Source: Rhodopseudomonas palustris (GTDB taxonomy: Bacteria > Pseudomonadota > Alphaproteobacteria > Rhizobiales > Xanthobacteraceae). From it: DNA of 64,000 nt. The stretch lies in contig NZ_QYYD01000020.1 in assembly GCF_003591005.1 (NCBI RefSeq), positions 59,329 through 123,328 on the forward strand. Reading direction: 5' to 3'. The position numbers and the translations under genes were made by a program. Shown here piece by piece: positions 8,763 to 17,915 of this stretch; positions within the stretch are counted from its first letter, which is position 1, and each line of letters opens with the position of its first letter. Below the pieces are notes generated by a model that was not told the origin of the DNA, made no database searches, and saw nothing but the letters and a program-made list of their open reading frames with translations.

Positions 8763-9347
8763 ATGAACCACGACAGCTACCCGGACAACTACATCCGCGA
8801 GATCCTGAGCGGCGTGAAGACGATCGCGATGGTCGGGGCGTCGCCGCAGAATGTGCGACCGAGTTACTTCGCATTCAAGTATTTGGCCGAGCGTGGCTAT
8901 GACATGATCCCGATCAACCCGGGCCAGGTCGGCAAATCGCTGCTCGGTAAGCCGTTCGTGGCCAGCCTGCGCGACATCGATCGGCCGATCGACATGGTCG
9001 ACATCTTCCGCGGCTCGGCGCATGTGCTGCCGATCGTCGAGGAGGCGCTGGCGCTCACGCCGAAGCCGAAAGTGATCTGGATGCAGCTCGGCGTTCGCAA
9101 CGACGAAGCCGCGGCGCTGGCGGAAGCTGCGGGTTTGCAGGTGGTGATGAACCGCTGCCCGAAGATCGAATACGGCCGGCTGACCTCCGAGATCTCGTGG
9201 ATGGGCGTCAACTCGCGCACGCTGAGCTCGAAGCGCGCGCCCGCCCCCGTCAAGGGCATGCGGCTGTCGCTCGATCGTGCCAGCGTCGCCGGTGCGGATA
9301 CTGCCGCGTCCGATCGAGCCGTCCGCGAGCGCGGCGAAGGCAGTTGA
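8763..9347 (+). CDS. CoA-binding domain protein (YccU family)
   Basis: 194 residues with a Rossmann-type CoA-binding domain over about residues 15-145. The nucleotide loop is KTIAMVGASPQNVRPS, followed by YDMIPINPG and the conserved end VIWMQLGVRNDEAA and VMNRCPKIE. The C-terminal 45 residues are basic and low in complexity. The family binds CoA; its enzymatic role is not established. It lies 98 bases before the metY-type gene. I recall this pairing from related alphaproteobacteria, which suggests a link with sulfur amino-acid metabolism. That link is inference. Confidence 0.9.
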   Translation: MNHDSYPDNYIREILSGVKTIAMVGASPQNVRPSYFAFKYLAERGYDMIPINPGQVGKSLLGKPFVASLRDIDRPIDMVDIFRGSAHVLPIVEEALALTPKPKVIWMQLGVRNDEAAALAEAAGLQVVMNRCPKIEYGRLTSEISWMGVNSRTLSSKRAPAPVKGMRLSLDRASVAGADTAASDRAVRERGEGS

Positions 9348-9445
9348 TCGCGGGCCGCCCTGCCGGCCGCCCAGTTTGCTTGACCTTGCGCCGGGTTGCG
9401 CTCAGATAGCGGCAAGCCAGCAGTCCACCGATGGAGGGATCGACC

Positions 9446-10726
9446 ATGACCGAACGCAGCCCGGGATTTGCCACGCTCGCGATTCACGCGGGCGCGCAGC
9501 CTGATCCCACCACCGGGGCGCGGGCGACGCCGATCTATCAGACCACCTCCTTCGTCTTCAACGACGCCGACCACGCCGCCTCGCTGTTCGGGCTGCAGGC
9601 CTTCGGCAACATCTACACCCGCATCACCAACCCGACGACCTCGGTGCTCGAAGAGCGTGTCGCCGCGCTCGAAGGCGGCACCGCGGCGCTCGCGACCGCA
9701 TCCGGCCACGCCGCCCAGTTGGTCGCCTTGCAGCAACTGCTGCAGCCCGGCGACGAATTCATCGCCGCGCGAAAACTGTATGGCGGGTCGATCAATCAGT
9801 TCACCCACGCCTTCAAGAGCTTTGGCTGGAACGTGGTGTGGGCCGATCCGGACGATCTGCCGAGCTTCCAGCGCGCGGTCAGCCCGAAGACCAAGGCGAT
9901 CTTTATCGAGTCGATCGCCAACCCGGCCGGCAGCATTACCGACATCGAGGCGATCGCCGAGGTGGCGCGCAATGCCCACGTGCCGTTGATCGTCGACAAT
10001 ACGCTGGCGACGCCCTACCTGATCCGCCCGATCGACCACGGCGCCGATATCGTGGTGCATTCGCTGACCAAGTTTCTCGGCGGTCACGGCAATTCGCTCG
10101 GCGGCATCATCGTCGACGCCGGCACCTTCGACTGGTCGAAGGACGGCAAATATCCGATGCTGAGCGAGCCGCGCCCCGAATATCATGGCCTGAAGATCCA
10201 GGAGACGTTCGGCAACTTCGCCTTCGCGATCGCCTGCCGCGTGCTTGGCCTGCGCGACCTCGGCCCGGCGCTGTCGCCGTTCAACGCCTTCCTGCTGATG
10301 ACCGGCATCGAAACGCTGCCGCTGCGGATGCAGAAGCATTGCGAGAACGCCAAGGCGATTGCCGAATTCCTGTCGACCCACAAGGCGGTGTCGGCGGTGA
10401 ACTACTCGGGGTTGGCCTCGAGCAAGTACAACGCGCTTGCCCGCAAATATGCGCCGAAAGGCGCCGGCGCGGTGTTCACCTTCAGCCTCAAGGGCGGCTA
10501 TCAGGCCGGCGTCGATCTGGTCTCCAACGTCAAGCTGTTCTCGCATCTGGCCAATGTCGGCGACACCCGCTCGCTGATCATCCATCCTGCCTCCACCACC
10601 CACAGCCAGCTCGATGACGCGCAGAAGACGGCGGCCGGCGCCGCGCCCGACATGGTCCGTGTCTCGATCGGCATCGAAGACAAGGAAGACCTGATCGCCG
10701 ACCTCGACGAGGCGCTCGGCGGCTGA
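9446..10726 (+). CDS. metY: O-acetylhomoserine aminocarboxypropyltransferase (PLP-dependent)
   Basis: 426-residue PLP enzyme of the Cys/Met metabolism family. It makes homocysteine from O-acetylhomoserine and sulfide, or methionine with methanethiol. Visible signatures are the substrate region YTRITNPTTSVLEERVAALEGG, the cofactor segment VDNTLATPYLIRPIDHGADI and the Schiff-base lysine in HSLTKFLGGHG. The C-terminal RSLIIHPASTTHSQL motif is also present. The length and the long insertion after the lysine match MetY rather than MetB or MetZ. ATG 9446 has GGAGGG at ideal spacing; the upstream in-frame ATG 9431 overlaps that site. No SAM riboswitch is recognisable in the 98-base leader. Confidence 0.94.
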   Translation: MTERSPGFATLAIHAGAQPDPTTGARATPIYQTTSFVFNDADHAASLFGLQAFGNIYTRITNPTTSVLEERVAALEGGTAALATASGHAAQLVALQQLLQPGDEFIAARKLYGGSINQFTHAFKSFGWNVVWADPDDLPSFQRAVSPKTKAIFIESIANPAGSITDIEAIAEVARNAHVPLIVDNTLATPYLIRPIDHGADIVVHSLTKFLGGHGNSLGGIIVDAGTFDWSKDGKYPMLSEPRPEYHGLKIQETFGNFAFAIACRVLGLRDLGPALSPFNAFLLMTGIETLPLRMQKHCENAKAIAEFLSTHKAVSAVNYSGLASSKYNALARKYAPKGAGAVFTFSLKGGYQAGVDLVSNVKLFSHLANVGDTRSLIIHPASTTHSQLDDAQKTAAGAAPDMVRVSIGIEDKEDLIADLDEALGG

Positions 10727-10764
10727 TCGCCGGGCTCACTGAGGCGTCGTCGAGGGGGGCGGCG

Positions 10765-11346
10765 ATGAGCAGCGGACATTTCGAAGTGCGGCGGCTGGAA
10801 GCGCTGAGCAACACCGTGTTCGGTGTGGCGATGACGCTGCTCGCCTACCAGGCGCCGCGTGAGAAATTCGCTGGCGGCGATCCGCAATGGCGCGAGATCT
10901 GGCACGCCTACGGCGCCTTCATCGCCACGCTGCTGCTCAGTTTCATCGTTGCCGGCATGTTCTGGTACAGCCATCAGCAGCGGCTGGCTTACGCCACCCA
11001 CGTCAGTCGTCCGGGAGTGATCGTCAATCTGTTCTTCCTGCTGTCGATCATCCTGCTGCCGGTGACGTGCGGCCTGTACGGCAACAACTACGATTCCTCG
11101 ACGGTGATCGTGCTGTACGGGGGCAACCTGTTGCTGATCGCGACGTTCAACTTCACGCTGTGGGCGATGGCGGTCGCGCCCAAGCGGGACTGGCTGCGCC
11201 TGCCGACGCCGCTGGTGCCGCTGGTGGTGTTCATGGCGGCGATGGTGGCAGGCCTGATCGATCCGCACTGGCCGAAATTCGTCTGGCCGGCGGCTTTCCT
11301 GTCGCCGATCGTGGCGGCTTATCTCGACCGCAGGAAGACCACTTAG
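10765..11346 (+). CDS. DUF1211 / TMEM175-like membrane protein
   Basis: 193 residues with about six membrane helices, beginning [21 protein letters not shown], which corresponds to the first pore helix of the TMEM175 family. Bacterial members form tetrameric potassium-leaky channels whose filter helix carries an (F)SD motif; here the equivalent is LSN (Ser15-Asn16). That is a notable change, so channel function is uncertain. The gene starts 38 bases after metY, so co-transcription is likely. Its stop overlaps the end of the convergent heme A synthase gene by four bases. Confidence 0.82.
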   Translation: MSSGHFEVRRLEALSNTVFGVAMTLLAYQAPREKFAGGDPQWREIWHAYGAFIATLLLSFIVAGMFWYSHQQRLAYATHVSRPGVIVNLFFLLSIILLPVTCGLYGNNYDSSTVIVLYGGNLLLIATFNFTLWAMAVAPKRDWLRLPTPLVPLVVFMAAMVAGLIDPHWPKFVWPAAFLSPIVAAYLDRRKTT

Positions 11347-12431
11347 CCGACCTGCTTGGCCAAGGTGGCCGAACTGCCCCTCGCGGTCACGATCTCGGGT
11401 GCCGTCAGTCGCTCGACCTGCAACACCGCCAGCGTCAGCACTACGATGCCCATGGCCTGATGCGACAGCGCCAGATCGATCGGCACGTCGTGCAGCAGCG
11501 TCAGGACGCCGAGCAGCGCCTGCAGTGACAGCGCAGCGAACAGCCATAGCGCGCCGGAGGCCGCGCGTCCCGCCCTCGCCCGCAGCGCGTCGATCGCGTG
11601 CCACGCTGCCAGCGCCCAGAGCGCATAGGCCATCATCCGGTGATCGAACTGCACCGTGAGATGATTGTCGAACAGGTTTTTCCACCACGGCGTCTCGAAC
11701 CACAGCCGGTCCGCCGAAGGGATCAGCGCGCCGTCGATCAGCGGCCAGGTGTTGTACGATCGCCCTGCCCGCAGCCCCGCGACCAGCGCGCCGAGAAACA
11801 GCTGGACGAATGTCATCGCCAGCAGCGCGATCGCGGTGATCTTCAACCGCCCCGGCGCCGGCACAGGCGGCCGGTGCGACAGCCGGCGCAGCGTCCAGAC
11901 GATCGACGCGAAGATGATCAGCGCCAACGTCAAATGGATCGCGAGCCGCACCTGGGACACTTCGGTGCGCTGCGACAACCCGGAGGCCACCATCCACCAG
12001 CCGATTGCGCCCTGCACCGCGCCGAGCGCGAAAATTCCCCACAGCGCCCGCTTCCACTCCGGCGCGATCGCGCCGCGCCACAGAAACCACAGAAACGGCA
12101 GCAGATAGGCAATTCCGATGACGCGGCCGAGCACCCGGTGGCTCCATTCCCACCAGAAGATGGTCTTGAACTCGTGCAGCGTCATGCCGGCATTGAGTTC
12201 GCGATATTGCGGGATCTGCTTGTAGCCGTCGAACGCGGCGTGCCATTGCGCGTCGGTGAGTGGCGGCAGCGTGCCGGTGATCGGCTTCCACTCCACGATC
12301 GACAGCCCGGATTCGGTCAGCCGCGTCGCGCCGCCGACCAGCACCATCACGGCGATCAGCATCGCCACCAGCGTCAGCCAGATTCGGACGGCGCGCATAC
12401 CAGGTGGACGAGGTGCCGCGGTTGCGGTCAT
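11343..12431 (-). CDS. ctaA: heme A synthase (COX15/CtaA)
   Basis: 362-residue inner-membrane enzyme that oxidises the C8 methyl of heme O to the formyl group of heme A for cytochrome aa3 oxidase. It shows eight hydrophobic helices in two four-helix halves. The four haem-ligand histidines appear in the expected pairs: EWSHR and RLAIHLT in the first half, FDHRMM and LSHQAMG in the second. The motif [16 protein letters not shown] near the N-terminus is diagnostic of the alphaproteobacterial (COX15) type. The DUF2842 gene starts divergently nearby. Confidence 0.96.
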   Translation of the reverse strand: MTATAAPRPPGMRAVRIWLTLVAMLIAVMVLVGGATRLTESGLSIVEWKPITGTLPPLTDAQWHAAFDGYKQIPQYRELNAGMTLHEFKTIFWWEWSHRVLGRVIGIAYLLPFLWFLWRGAIAPEWKRALWGIFALGAVQGAIGWWMVASGLSQRTEVSQVRLAIHLTLALIIFASIVWTLRRLSHRPPVPAPGRLKITAIALLAMTFVQLFLGALVAGLRAGRSYNTWPLIDGALIPSADRLWFETPWWKNLFDNHLTVQFDHRMMAYALWALAAWHAIDALRARAGRAASGALWLFAALSLQALLGVLTLLHDVPIDLALSHQAMGIVVLTLAVLQVERLTAPEIVTARGSSATLAKQVG

Positions 12432-12555
12432 AAAGCATACCTTGATCGGATTTCGGCGCCCCTTATAGTCCGGCTGCCATCGCGCGCAAAGCGCCGCGAG
12501 GCCGCATCAAGCGCGTGTGACCCAAGCGCGAGAGACTTTGGACCTGCTTTCGCCC

Positions 12556-12765
12556 ATGCATATCCGCACCCGCAAACTGATCGGAACCATCGTGCTGCTG
12601 GTGATCGCAATCGTGTGGTCGCTCACCGCAATGGCGATTGCGCAGGCGCCAGTGATCGCCGACTCCAAATGGCTGCAAGCGATCTATTACGTGGTTGCCG
12701 GCCTCGGCTGGGTGCTGCCGGCGATGCCGGTCGTCACCTGGATGTCGCGCCCGGATCCTCAGTAG
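12556..12765 (+). CDS. DUF2842 small membrane protein
   Basis: 69 residues with two predicted membrane helices (LIGTIVLLVIAIVWSLTAMA and the YYVVAGLGWVLPAMPVV segment) and a short basic N-terminus (MHIRTRK). This is the DUF2842 pattern found in alphaproteobacteria, often next to the heme A synthase gene as here. Function is unknown. The frame opens further upstream at 12517, but ATG 12556 gives the family length. The last seven bases overlap the end of the convergent deacetylase-like gene. Confidence 0.85.
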   Translation: MHIRTRKLIGTIVLLVIAIVWSLTAMAIAQAPVIADSKWLQAIYYVVAGLGWVLPAMPVVTWMSRPDPQ

Positions 12766-13799
12766 CGCCGGGCGAGCTGGGCCGCGGTGCCCGACATCAC
12801 TCCCGACAACAGCACGCGCAACCCGCGCAGTGACCGACGCCTTCCGTCCCAGGCGATCCGCGGCAGCATCAGCGGCGCTGCGCCCGGACCGATCATCCCC
12901 GGGATCGACGTCATGGCGCTGACATAGCCGGCTTGTGCCACCAACTGCTCGTCGCGCCGGGTGAAGCTGCCGCGCTCGCCGTAGGGATACGCGAAGTGAG
13001 AGGCCTCGTGGCCGAGCGCCGCGTGCAGCACGGCCCGGCTCATCGCGATCTCACGCTGCGCGGCGGCATCGCCGACATTGGCGAGCCGCGGATAGTTCAC
13101 CGTCGCGCTGCCGATTGTGACCTTGGGATCGGCCGCGAGCCGCGACAGTTCTTCCCAGGTCATCACCGCCTCGCGCGTCAGTCCGGCGACGTCGACGCCG
13201 TAGCGCTTGCACAGATCATGGATCGCAGCGCCAAGATCCGGCGGCGGCAAGGCGCGCAGCCAGGTCCCGAGGAATCGGAACACGCGATATTTGTCCTCGG
13301 TGCTGGCGGTGTCGAAATGGCGTTCGGCGTAGTCGATCACCAGCGCGATACGATCGTGGTTTGCGATGACTTGCTCGAGCGCGACCCACCAGGCCTCGCC
13401 GAGACCGTCCGGATAGGCGGTCGGCACATACACCGCGAACGACGCCTTGTGCCGCGCCAGAATCGGATGGCCGTAAGTTATCAGGTCACGCGAGCCGCCA
13501 TCGAAGGTCAGACAGACGAACCGCCCCGTTCCGTCAGGAGAGGCAATGCGGTCCAGCACCTCGTCTGGCGAAATCACATCGCAGTTCCACCGGCGCAGCG
13601 AGCGCAGTAGACGGTCGAGAAATTGCGGCGTGATCTCACGGCTGCGCAGCGGCTGAAACTTGTCCTTTCGGGTCGGCCGCACCCGGTCGAACCGCAGGAT
13701 TGCGCCCCGGCCGCGACCGCGGGTTTCTGCGAAGCGCGCAAATCCACTGAAATAGGCGAGTTCCAATCCTGTCGACGCAAACCACCCACTCGCTGACAA
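12759..13799 (-). CDS. polysaccharide deacetylase-like protein with missing catalytic residues
   Basis: 346 residues with a NodB-type carbohydrate esterase 4 fold. Motif 1, normally TFDDG, is TFDGG (98-102), so the metal-binding second Asp is lost. Motif 2, normally SHTxxH, reads IGSATVNYP (229-237), so both metal histidines are gone. The later structural motif HFAYPYG and the segment AGYVSAMTSIPG are kept. Deacetylation by the usual mechanism is therefore unlikely. It may bind polysaccharide or scaffold other proteins. It opens a polysaccharide locus with the GNAT, Wzc-like, glycosyltransferase and sugar-phosphate transferase genes downstream. A normal deacetylase of the same superfamily is encoded at 54174-55121. 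Confidence 0.88.
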   Translation of the reverse strand: MSASGWFASTGLELAYFSGFARFAETRGRGRGAILRFDRVRPTRKDKFQPLRSREITPQFLDRLLRSLRRWNCDVISPDEVLDRIASPDGTGRFVCLTFDGGSRDLITYGHPILARHKASFAVYVPTAYPDGLGEAWWVALEQVIANHDRIALVIDYAERHFDTASTEDKYRVFRFLGTWLRALPPPDLGAAIHDLCKRYGVDVAGLTREAVMTWEELSRLAADPKVTIGSATVNYPRLANVGDAAAQREIAMSRAVLHAALGHEASHFAYPYGERGSFTRRDEQLVAQAGYVSAMTSIPGMIGPGAAPLMLPRIAWDGRRRSLRGLRVLLSGVMSGTAAQLARRY

Positions 13800-13926
13800 G
13801 ATCCGCCTCCGCGTGACGGCGCCTCCTGCCCCGTTTCATCATGGCGCATTACTGTTTGTTGATGTTTATTTGTAAAGGTCCGGCGGCTGCGAAAGTTAGA
13901 AAACGTTAACCTCAGGAATTGTCCGG

Positions 13927-15171
13927 ATGGCGACGACGGCCGTGCTGAGCAAAGGCCGATCCGCAAACGAGGCCGCCCCGACCGTGCAGCCCGGCCGGAT
14001 TGCGAGGGTCGATGTGCTCCGCGACTTGGCGGTGGCTGAGCCGATCTGGCGCGCGCTCGAGCAGCCGGATCAGGTTTCAACACCATATCAACGGTTCGAT
14101 TTGCTCGCCGCCTGGCAGCAACATATCGGCTCGGCCGAAGGCATCGAGCCGTTCATCGTGGTGGCGAGTGACGCCGACCGCCGTCCGATGCTGCTGATGC
14201 CGCTCGGACTGCAGCGCCGCTTCGGCGTCCGCGTCGCCAGCTTTCTCGGCGGCAAGTATCCGACCTTCAACATGCCGCTGTGGCGCCGCGACGTCGCATC
14301 GATGGCCGATGCCCGCGATGTCGAAGCGCTGATCGCGGGCCTGCGTGCCGTTCCAGGCGGCGCCGATGTGCTGGCCCTGTGTCAGCAGCCGCTGCACTGG
14401 CGCGATCTCGCCAATCCGCTGGCGCTGCTGCCGCATCAGCCTTCGGTCAATGACTGCCCTGTGCTGCGGCTCGAAGCCGGCGCGCCGGCGGCTAACCGGA
14501 TCAGCAACTCGTTTCGCCGCCGCCTCAAAACCAAGGAAAAGAAGCTGCAGGCACTGCCCGGCTATCGCTACGCCCAGGCGACGACCGACGCCGACATCGA
14601 TGGCGTGCTCGACGCGTTCTTCCGGATCAAGCCGATCCGCATGGCCGCGCAGAAGCTGCCCAACGTTTTCGCAGAACCCGGCGTCGAGGATTTCGTCCGG
14701 CAGGCCTGCCATGCCGCGCTGCCCGGTGGCGGCCGCGCCATCGACATTCACGCCCTGCAGAGCGACGACGAGATGATCGCGATGTTCGCCGGCGTCGCCG
14801 ACGGTCATCGCTACTCGATGATGTTCAACACCTATACCTTGTCGGACGCGGCGCGCTACAGTCCCGGCCTGATCCTGATGCGGTCGATCATCGATCACTA
14901 CGCCGATCAAGGCTACCGCCGGATTGATCTCGGCATCGGCTCGGACGACTACAAGAAGATGTTCTGCAAGGATCTCGAGCCGATCTTCGACAGCTACGTC
15001 GCGCTATCCTCCCGCGGCCGCCTCGCCGCCCCCGCGATGGCCGCCCTGGCGCGCGCCAAGCGAACCGTCAAGCAGAGCCCGGCCTTGAAGCAGATGGCGC
15101 AACGCCTCCGCGGCGCCCTGCAACGCAAGGCCCCCGCTCCGGCCACTGCAGCGGAAGACTCGGAAAACTAA
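13927..15171 (+). CDS. BioF2-like (CelD/FemAB-type) GNAT acyltransferase
   Basis: 414 residues. The central and C-terminal parts match the BioF2-like acetyltransferase domain (Acetyltransf_6) of CelD-like surface-polysaccharide proteins. Visible elements are the basic helix NSFRRRLKTKEKKLQALPGY (about 194-213), the segment RYSMMFNTYTLSDAARYSPG, and the ending RRIDLGIGSDDYKKMFCKDL. Members are thought to acylate sugars or lipid-linked intermediates in exopolysaccharide pathways. HfsK of the Caulobacter holdfast is a relevant relative from memory. The gene is divergent from the deacetylase-like gene across a 127-base AT-richer spacer, so the two probably share control. Confidence 0.87.
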   Translation: MATTAVLSKGRSANEAAPTVQPGRIARVDVLRDLAVAEPIWRALEQPDQVSTPYQRFDLLAAWQQHIGSAEGIEPFIVVASDADRRPMLLMPLGLQRRFGVRVASFLGGKYPTFNMPLWRRDVASMADARDVEALIAGLRAVPGGADVLALCQQPLHWRDLANPLALLPHQPSVNDCPVLRLEAGAPAANRISNSFRRRLKTKEKKLQALPGYRYAQATTDADIDGVLDAFFRIKPIRMAAQKLPNVFAEPGVEDFVRQACHAALPGGGRAIDIHALQSDDEMIAMFAGVADGHRYSMMFNTYTLSDAARYSPGLILMRSIIDHYADQGYRRIDLGIGSDDYKKMFCKDLEPIFDSYVALSSRGRLAAPAMAALARAKRTVKQSPALKQMAQRLRGALQRKAPAPATAAEDSEN

Positions 15172-15189
15172 CAACTCACCACCACGCCT

Positions 15190-15281
15190 CGTCATGCCCG
15201 GCCTTGTGCCGGGCATCCACGCCTGTCTGCGCCAACTCCAGCACAAAGGCGTGGATGGCCGGGACAAGCCCGGCCATGACG
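15190..15281. repeat. palindromic interspersed repeat, family A
   Basis: Second copy of family A. The left arm is CGTCATGCCCGGCCTTGTGC and the right arm GGGACAAGCCCGGCCATGAC, with inner ATCCACGCC and GGCGTGGAT. It lies between the convergent 3' ends of the GNAT and Wzc-like genes, the same placement as the copy at 1755-1842. Confidence 0.87.
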
Positions 15282-15311
15282 GCGGAACTCATCAGTGGAC
15301 CGTACCAGCGC

Positions 15312-17618
15312 TCACGCCGCGACCGTGTGCTCGCCCGCCTCGGCCACATCGGCCGGGCGCGGGGCGGCGGCGACCATGGTGACTTCGGAGAAGCCGACGG
15401 CCTTCAGTTGCTCGGCCATCCTGGCGCGGGCGTCGGCCGGCATGGTCGGGGCCGGCACCACCACGGCCTGCGCCTGTGCGGTGAGCAATTCGGCCGGCAA
15501 ATCCGCCGCGGTGCCGGCATCGAGCAGCACGTGGTCGTAGACGCGCAGCAGCGCGTTCAGCGCCACGATCAGTCGTGGCGACTGCAGTAGCGCGCGGTCG
15601 AAGCCGGGCCGGCCGGCGCTGACCAGGTGCAGACCGCTGCTGCGGTCGCGGGTGATGACCTGGCCGAACGAGGCGTCGCCCTGCATCAGTTCGGCCAGCC
15701 CCGGCGCTGCGGAGTCGGCCGACGCCGCCTTCAGCATCGCCGAGGATTCCGACAGGTCGATCAGCACGACCTTGGCGTCCTGAGCCAGTCGACGCGCCAG
15801 CGTCAATGCGGTCGCGGTGACGTGGTCGCTGACGCCGGTGCCGAGCACGGTGACCTTGCGGGCCGCCTCGCCGCCTGCACGCAGCCGACGCGCCAGTGCA
15901 TCGAGATCATCCGCGCCGGCTTGCTCCGCGACGCTCACGCGCGGAGGCTCGGGCGTGAGCGTCGGCGCAGCCGGCACACTCACCGGAGCCGCAGCTGCCA
16001 CGGGCGCAGTGGCAAGCACCGGCTCGATCGGCGCACTGGTGGCCACGGCGCGCGGCTGCGTCATGCGCAGCAATTCGCCGGTGGCGATGCTGCCGGCGCT
16101 CAGCACCAGCGCCGCCAGTGTGGCGATCAGCACGATCGGCAGCTTCTTCGGATAGGCCGGCGTGTTGGACACGATCGCCCGCGAGATGATGCGGCCATCG
16201 GCCGGCGCCTGGTCGATGGTTTCGCGGGTGGTCGCCTCGCGATACTTGGCCAGATAGGATTCCAGCAGATCGCGCTGCGCCTTGGCCTCGCGCTCGAGCG
16301 CGCGCAGCTGGACGTCCTGGCCGTTGGTCGAGGACGCCTGTTTCTTCAGTTGTTCGAGGCTTGCGGTCAGGCTGTCGACCCGGCCGCTGGCGATCCGGGC
16401 GTCGTTCTCGAATGAGCGCGACAGCTTCATGGCTTCGTCACGGAGCTGACGATCGAGGTCGCTCAGCTGCGCGCGCAATTCCTTGATGCGCGGGTGATTG
16501 TCGAGCAACGTCGACGACTGCTCGGCGAGCTGCGCGCGCAGCATCACACGCTGCTCCGCCAGCCGGCGGATCAGATCCGAGTTGAGCACTTCGGAAGCTT
16601 CGATCGGTCGGCCGCCCTGAAGCATCTCCTTGATCAGTTTTGCCTTGGATTCGGCATCCGATTTCAGCGCACGTGCGTTGCCGAGCTGCGTGTTGAGCTC
16701 ACCGAGCTGCTGATTCGACAGGGTGGTGTTGTTGGTGCCGACGAACAGGCTCGATTTCGAGCGAAAATCCTCGGCCTTGGACTCGGCTTCGGCGACCTTC
16801 TGGCGCAGCGATTCGATCTCGCCGGACAGCCACTGCCCCGCCGACCGCGCCTGCGTCTGGCGGGCATTCTGCTGCAACACCAGGTAGCCGTCGGCAATCG
16901 AATTGGCGACGCGCGCGGCAAGCTCCGGATCGCGCGACTGGAATTCGACCACGATGACGCGGGACTTGTCGACCGCGTAGGCGGTCAACCGCTCGTAGTA
17001 AGCGTCGAGCACGCGTTCTTCCGGGGTCATCGAGAACGGATCGCGGACGATGCCGAACAGCGCCAGCATCGTTTTCAGCGGGTTGATCCCCTGCAGCACC
17101 GGATCGAATTCGGGCCGTTCGGCCAGGTTGTTCTTCTTGATCACGTCGAGCGCGAGTTCGCGCGACAGCAACAGCTGCACCTGGCTGGTGACGGCCTCCG
17201 GATCGACCACGTTGCGTTGCTCGTCGCGTTCGCCGCTCGGCCGCAGGAACACGTTCTCGCGCCCGTCGATCAGGATGCGGGCCTCGGACTTGTAGCGCGG
17301 CGTGATCAGGTTGACGACCGCGAGCGACAGCACCAGCGCCAGCAGCGTCGGACCGATGATCAGGTGCTTCTTGCGGGCCAGCGCCTGCCCGATCAGCCGC
17401 AGATCGATGTCGCCATTGATTGGAGGTACGATGGCCTGAGCCTGCTGCGCGGTTCGGTTGATGATCAGCTCTTGCGCGACGGCTCGGTTGAACACCGGTT
17501 CCTTCGCCGCCACCTTGATGCGCTCGGCTCTCGACGGCGCTGCAGCGGTGCGGGCGGACGGCATGTCACCACTCTGCGTCGCCTTGTCCTTCGTCCGACG
17601 CCAAAACGCGAACCGCAT
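15312..17618 (-). CDS. exopolysaccharide chain-length/transport protein (GumC/ExoP/Wzc type), kinase-like domain degenerate
   Basis: 768 residues. A Wzz-type domain with the first membrane helix (LIIGPTLLALVLSLAVVNLI, about 85-104) is followed by a long periplasmic coiled-coil region (about 250-460). A second helix (about 500-525) and an Ala/Pro-rich linker come next, then a C-terminal ATPase-like domain from about 588. In that domain the Walker A position reads GTGVSDHVTAT with no GKS/T lysine. The Walker A' strand ends LIDLS, without the usual acidic pair, and no C-terminal tyrosine cluster is seen. So it probably controls polymer length or export without autokinase activity. It is divergent from the glycosyltransferase gene. 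Confidence 0.92.
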   Translation of the reverse strand: MRFAFWRRTKDKATQSGDMPSARTAAAPSRAERIKVAAKEPVFNRAVAQELIINRTAQQAQAIVPPINGDIDLRLIGQALARKKHLIIGPTLLALVLSLAVVNLITPRYKSEARILIDGRENVFLRPSGERDEQRNVVDPEAVTSQVQLLLSRELALDVIKKNNLAERPEFDPVLQGINPLKTMLALFGIVRDPFSMTPEERVLDAYYERLTAYAVDKSRVIVVEFQSRDPELAARVANSIADGYLVLQQNARQTQARSAGQWLSGEIESLRQKVAEAESKAEDFRSKSSLFVGTNNTTLSNQQLGELNTQLGNARALKSDAESKAKLIKEMLQGGRPIEASEVLNSDLIRRLAEQRVMLRAQLAEQSSTLLDNHPRIKELRAQLSDLDRQLRDEAMKLSRSFENDARIASGRVDSLTASLEQLKKQASSTNGQDVQLRALEREAKAQRDLLESYLAKYREATTRETIDQAPADGRIISRAIVSNTPAYPKKLPIVLIATLAALVLSAGSIATGELLRMTQPRAVATSAPIEPVLATAPVAAAAPVSVPAAPTLTPEPPRVSVAEQAGADDLDALARRLRAGGEAARKVTVLGTGVSDHVTATALTLARRLAQDAKVVLIDLSESSAMLKAASADSAAPGLAELMQGDASFGQVITRDRSSGLHLVSAGRPGFDRALLQSPRLIVALNALLRVYDHVLLDAGTAADLPAELLTAQAQAVVVPAPTMPADARARMAEQLKAVGFSEVTMVAAAPRPADVAEAGEHTVAA

Positions 17619-17915
17619 CTTCCACTCCTACCCGACGCGACGAGCCAGTCTTATGGCGCCCGATTACAATCGATTAAGGTTGCCGGGGCGTTAAAATCCG
17701 GTTCCTGCGTTAGCAAATCGCAGCGCAACCCTGTACCGGCTCACTGATTGTTAACCACGAAAGCCCTTAATCTGAATCGACAATTTCTCTCTGGACCGTG
17801 CTGATGCCCTGCCTCACCCCCGCTGCCGTCCGCCTGCTCGGCGCGCCTGCTTGCGGCTGCCCGATGCGCCGCGGTGCATGCGCGCAGCCGGCCAGCGGCG
17901 GCTGGCTCTTCTGAC
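17619..17915. promoter_or_regulatory. divergent intergenic region of the polysaccharide locus
   Basis: About 300 bases between the starts of the Wzc-like (minus) and glycosyltransferase (plus) genes. It is richer in A+T than its surroundings, notably around 17660-17780, and must contain both promoters. I see no convincing consensus promoter, operator or RNA. The first 14 codons of an in-frame extension of the glycosyltransferase (from 17874) overlap its right end. Confidence 0.5.

Noticed and set aside
9348..9445. SAM-II (metA-type) riboswitch before metY
   Set aside because: The leader has neither the conserved core words nor a plausible pseudoknot; only a normal ribosome binding site is visible.
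10501..12438. A 645-codon minus-strand frame spanning metY's end, the DUF1211 gene and ctaA
   Set aside because: It is Arg/Ala-rich shadow sequence; the real genes there are metY, the DUF1211 gene and ctaA in other frames.
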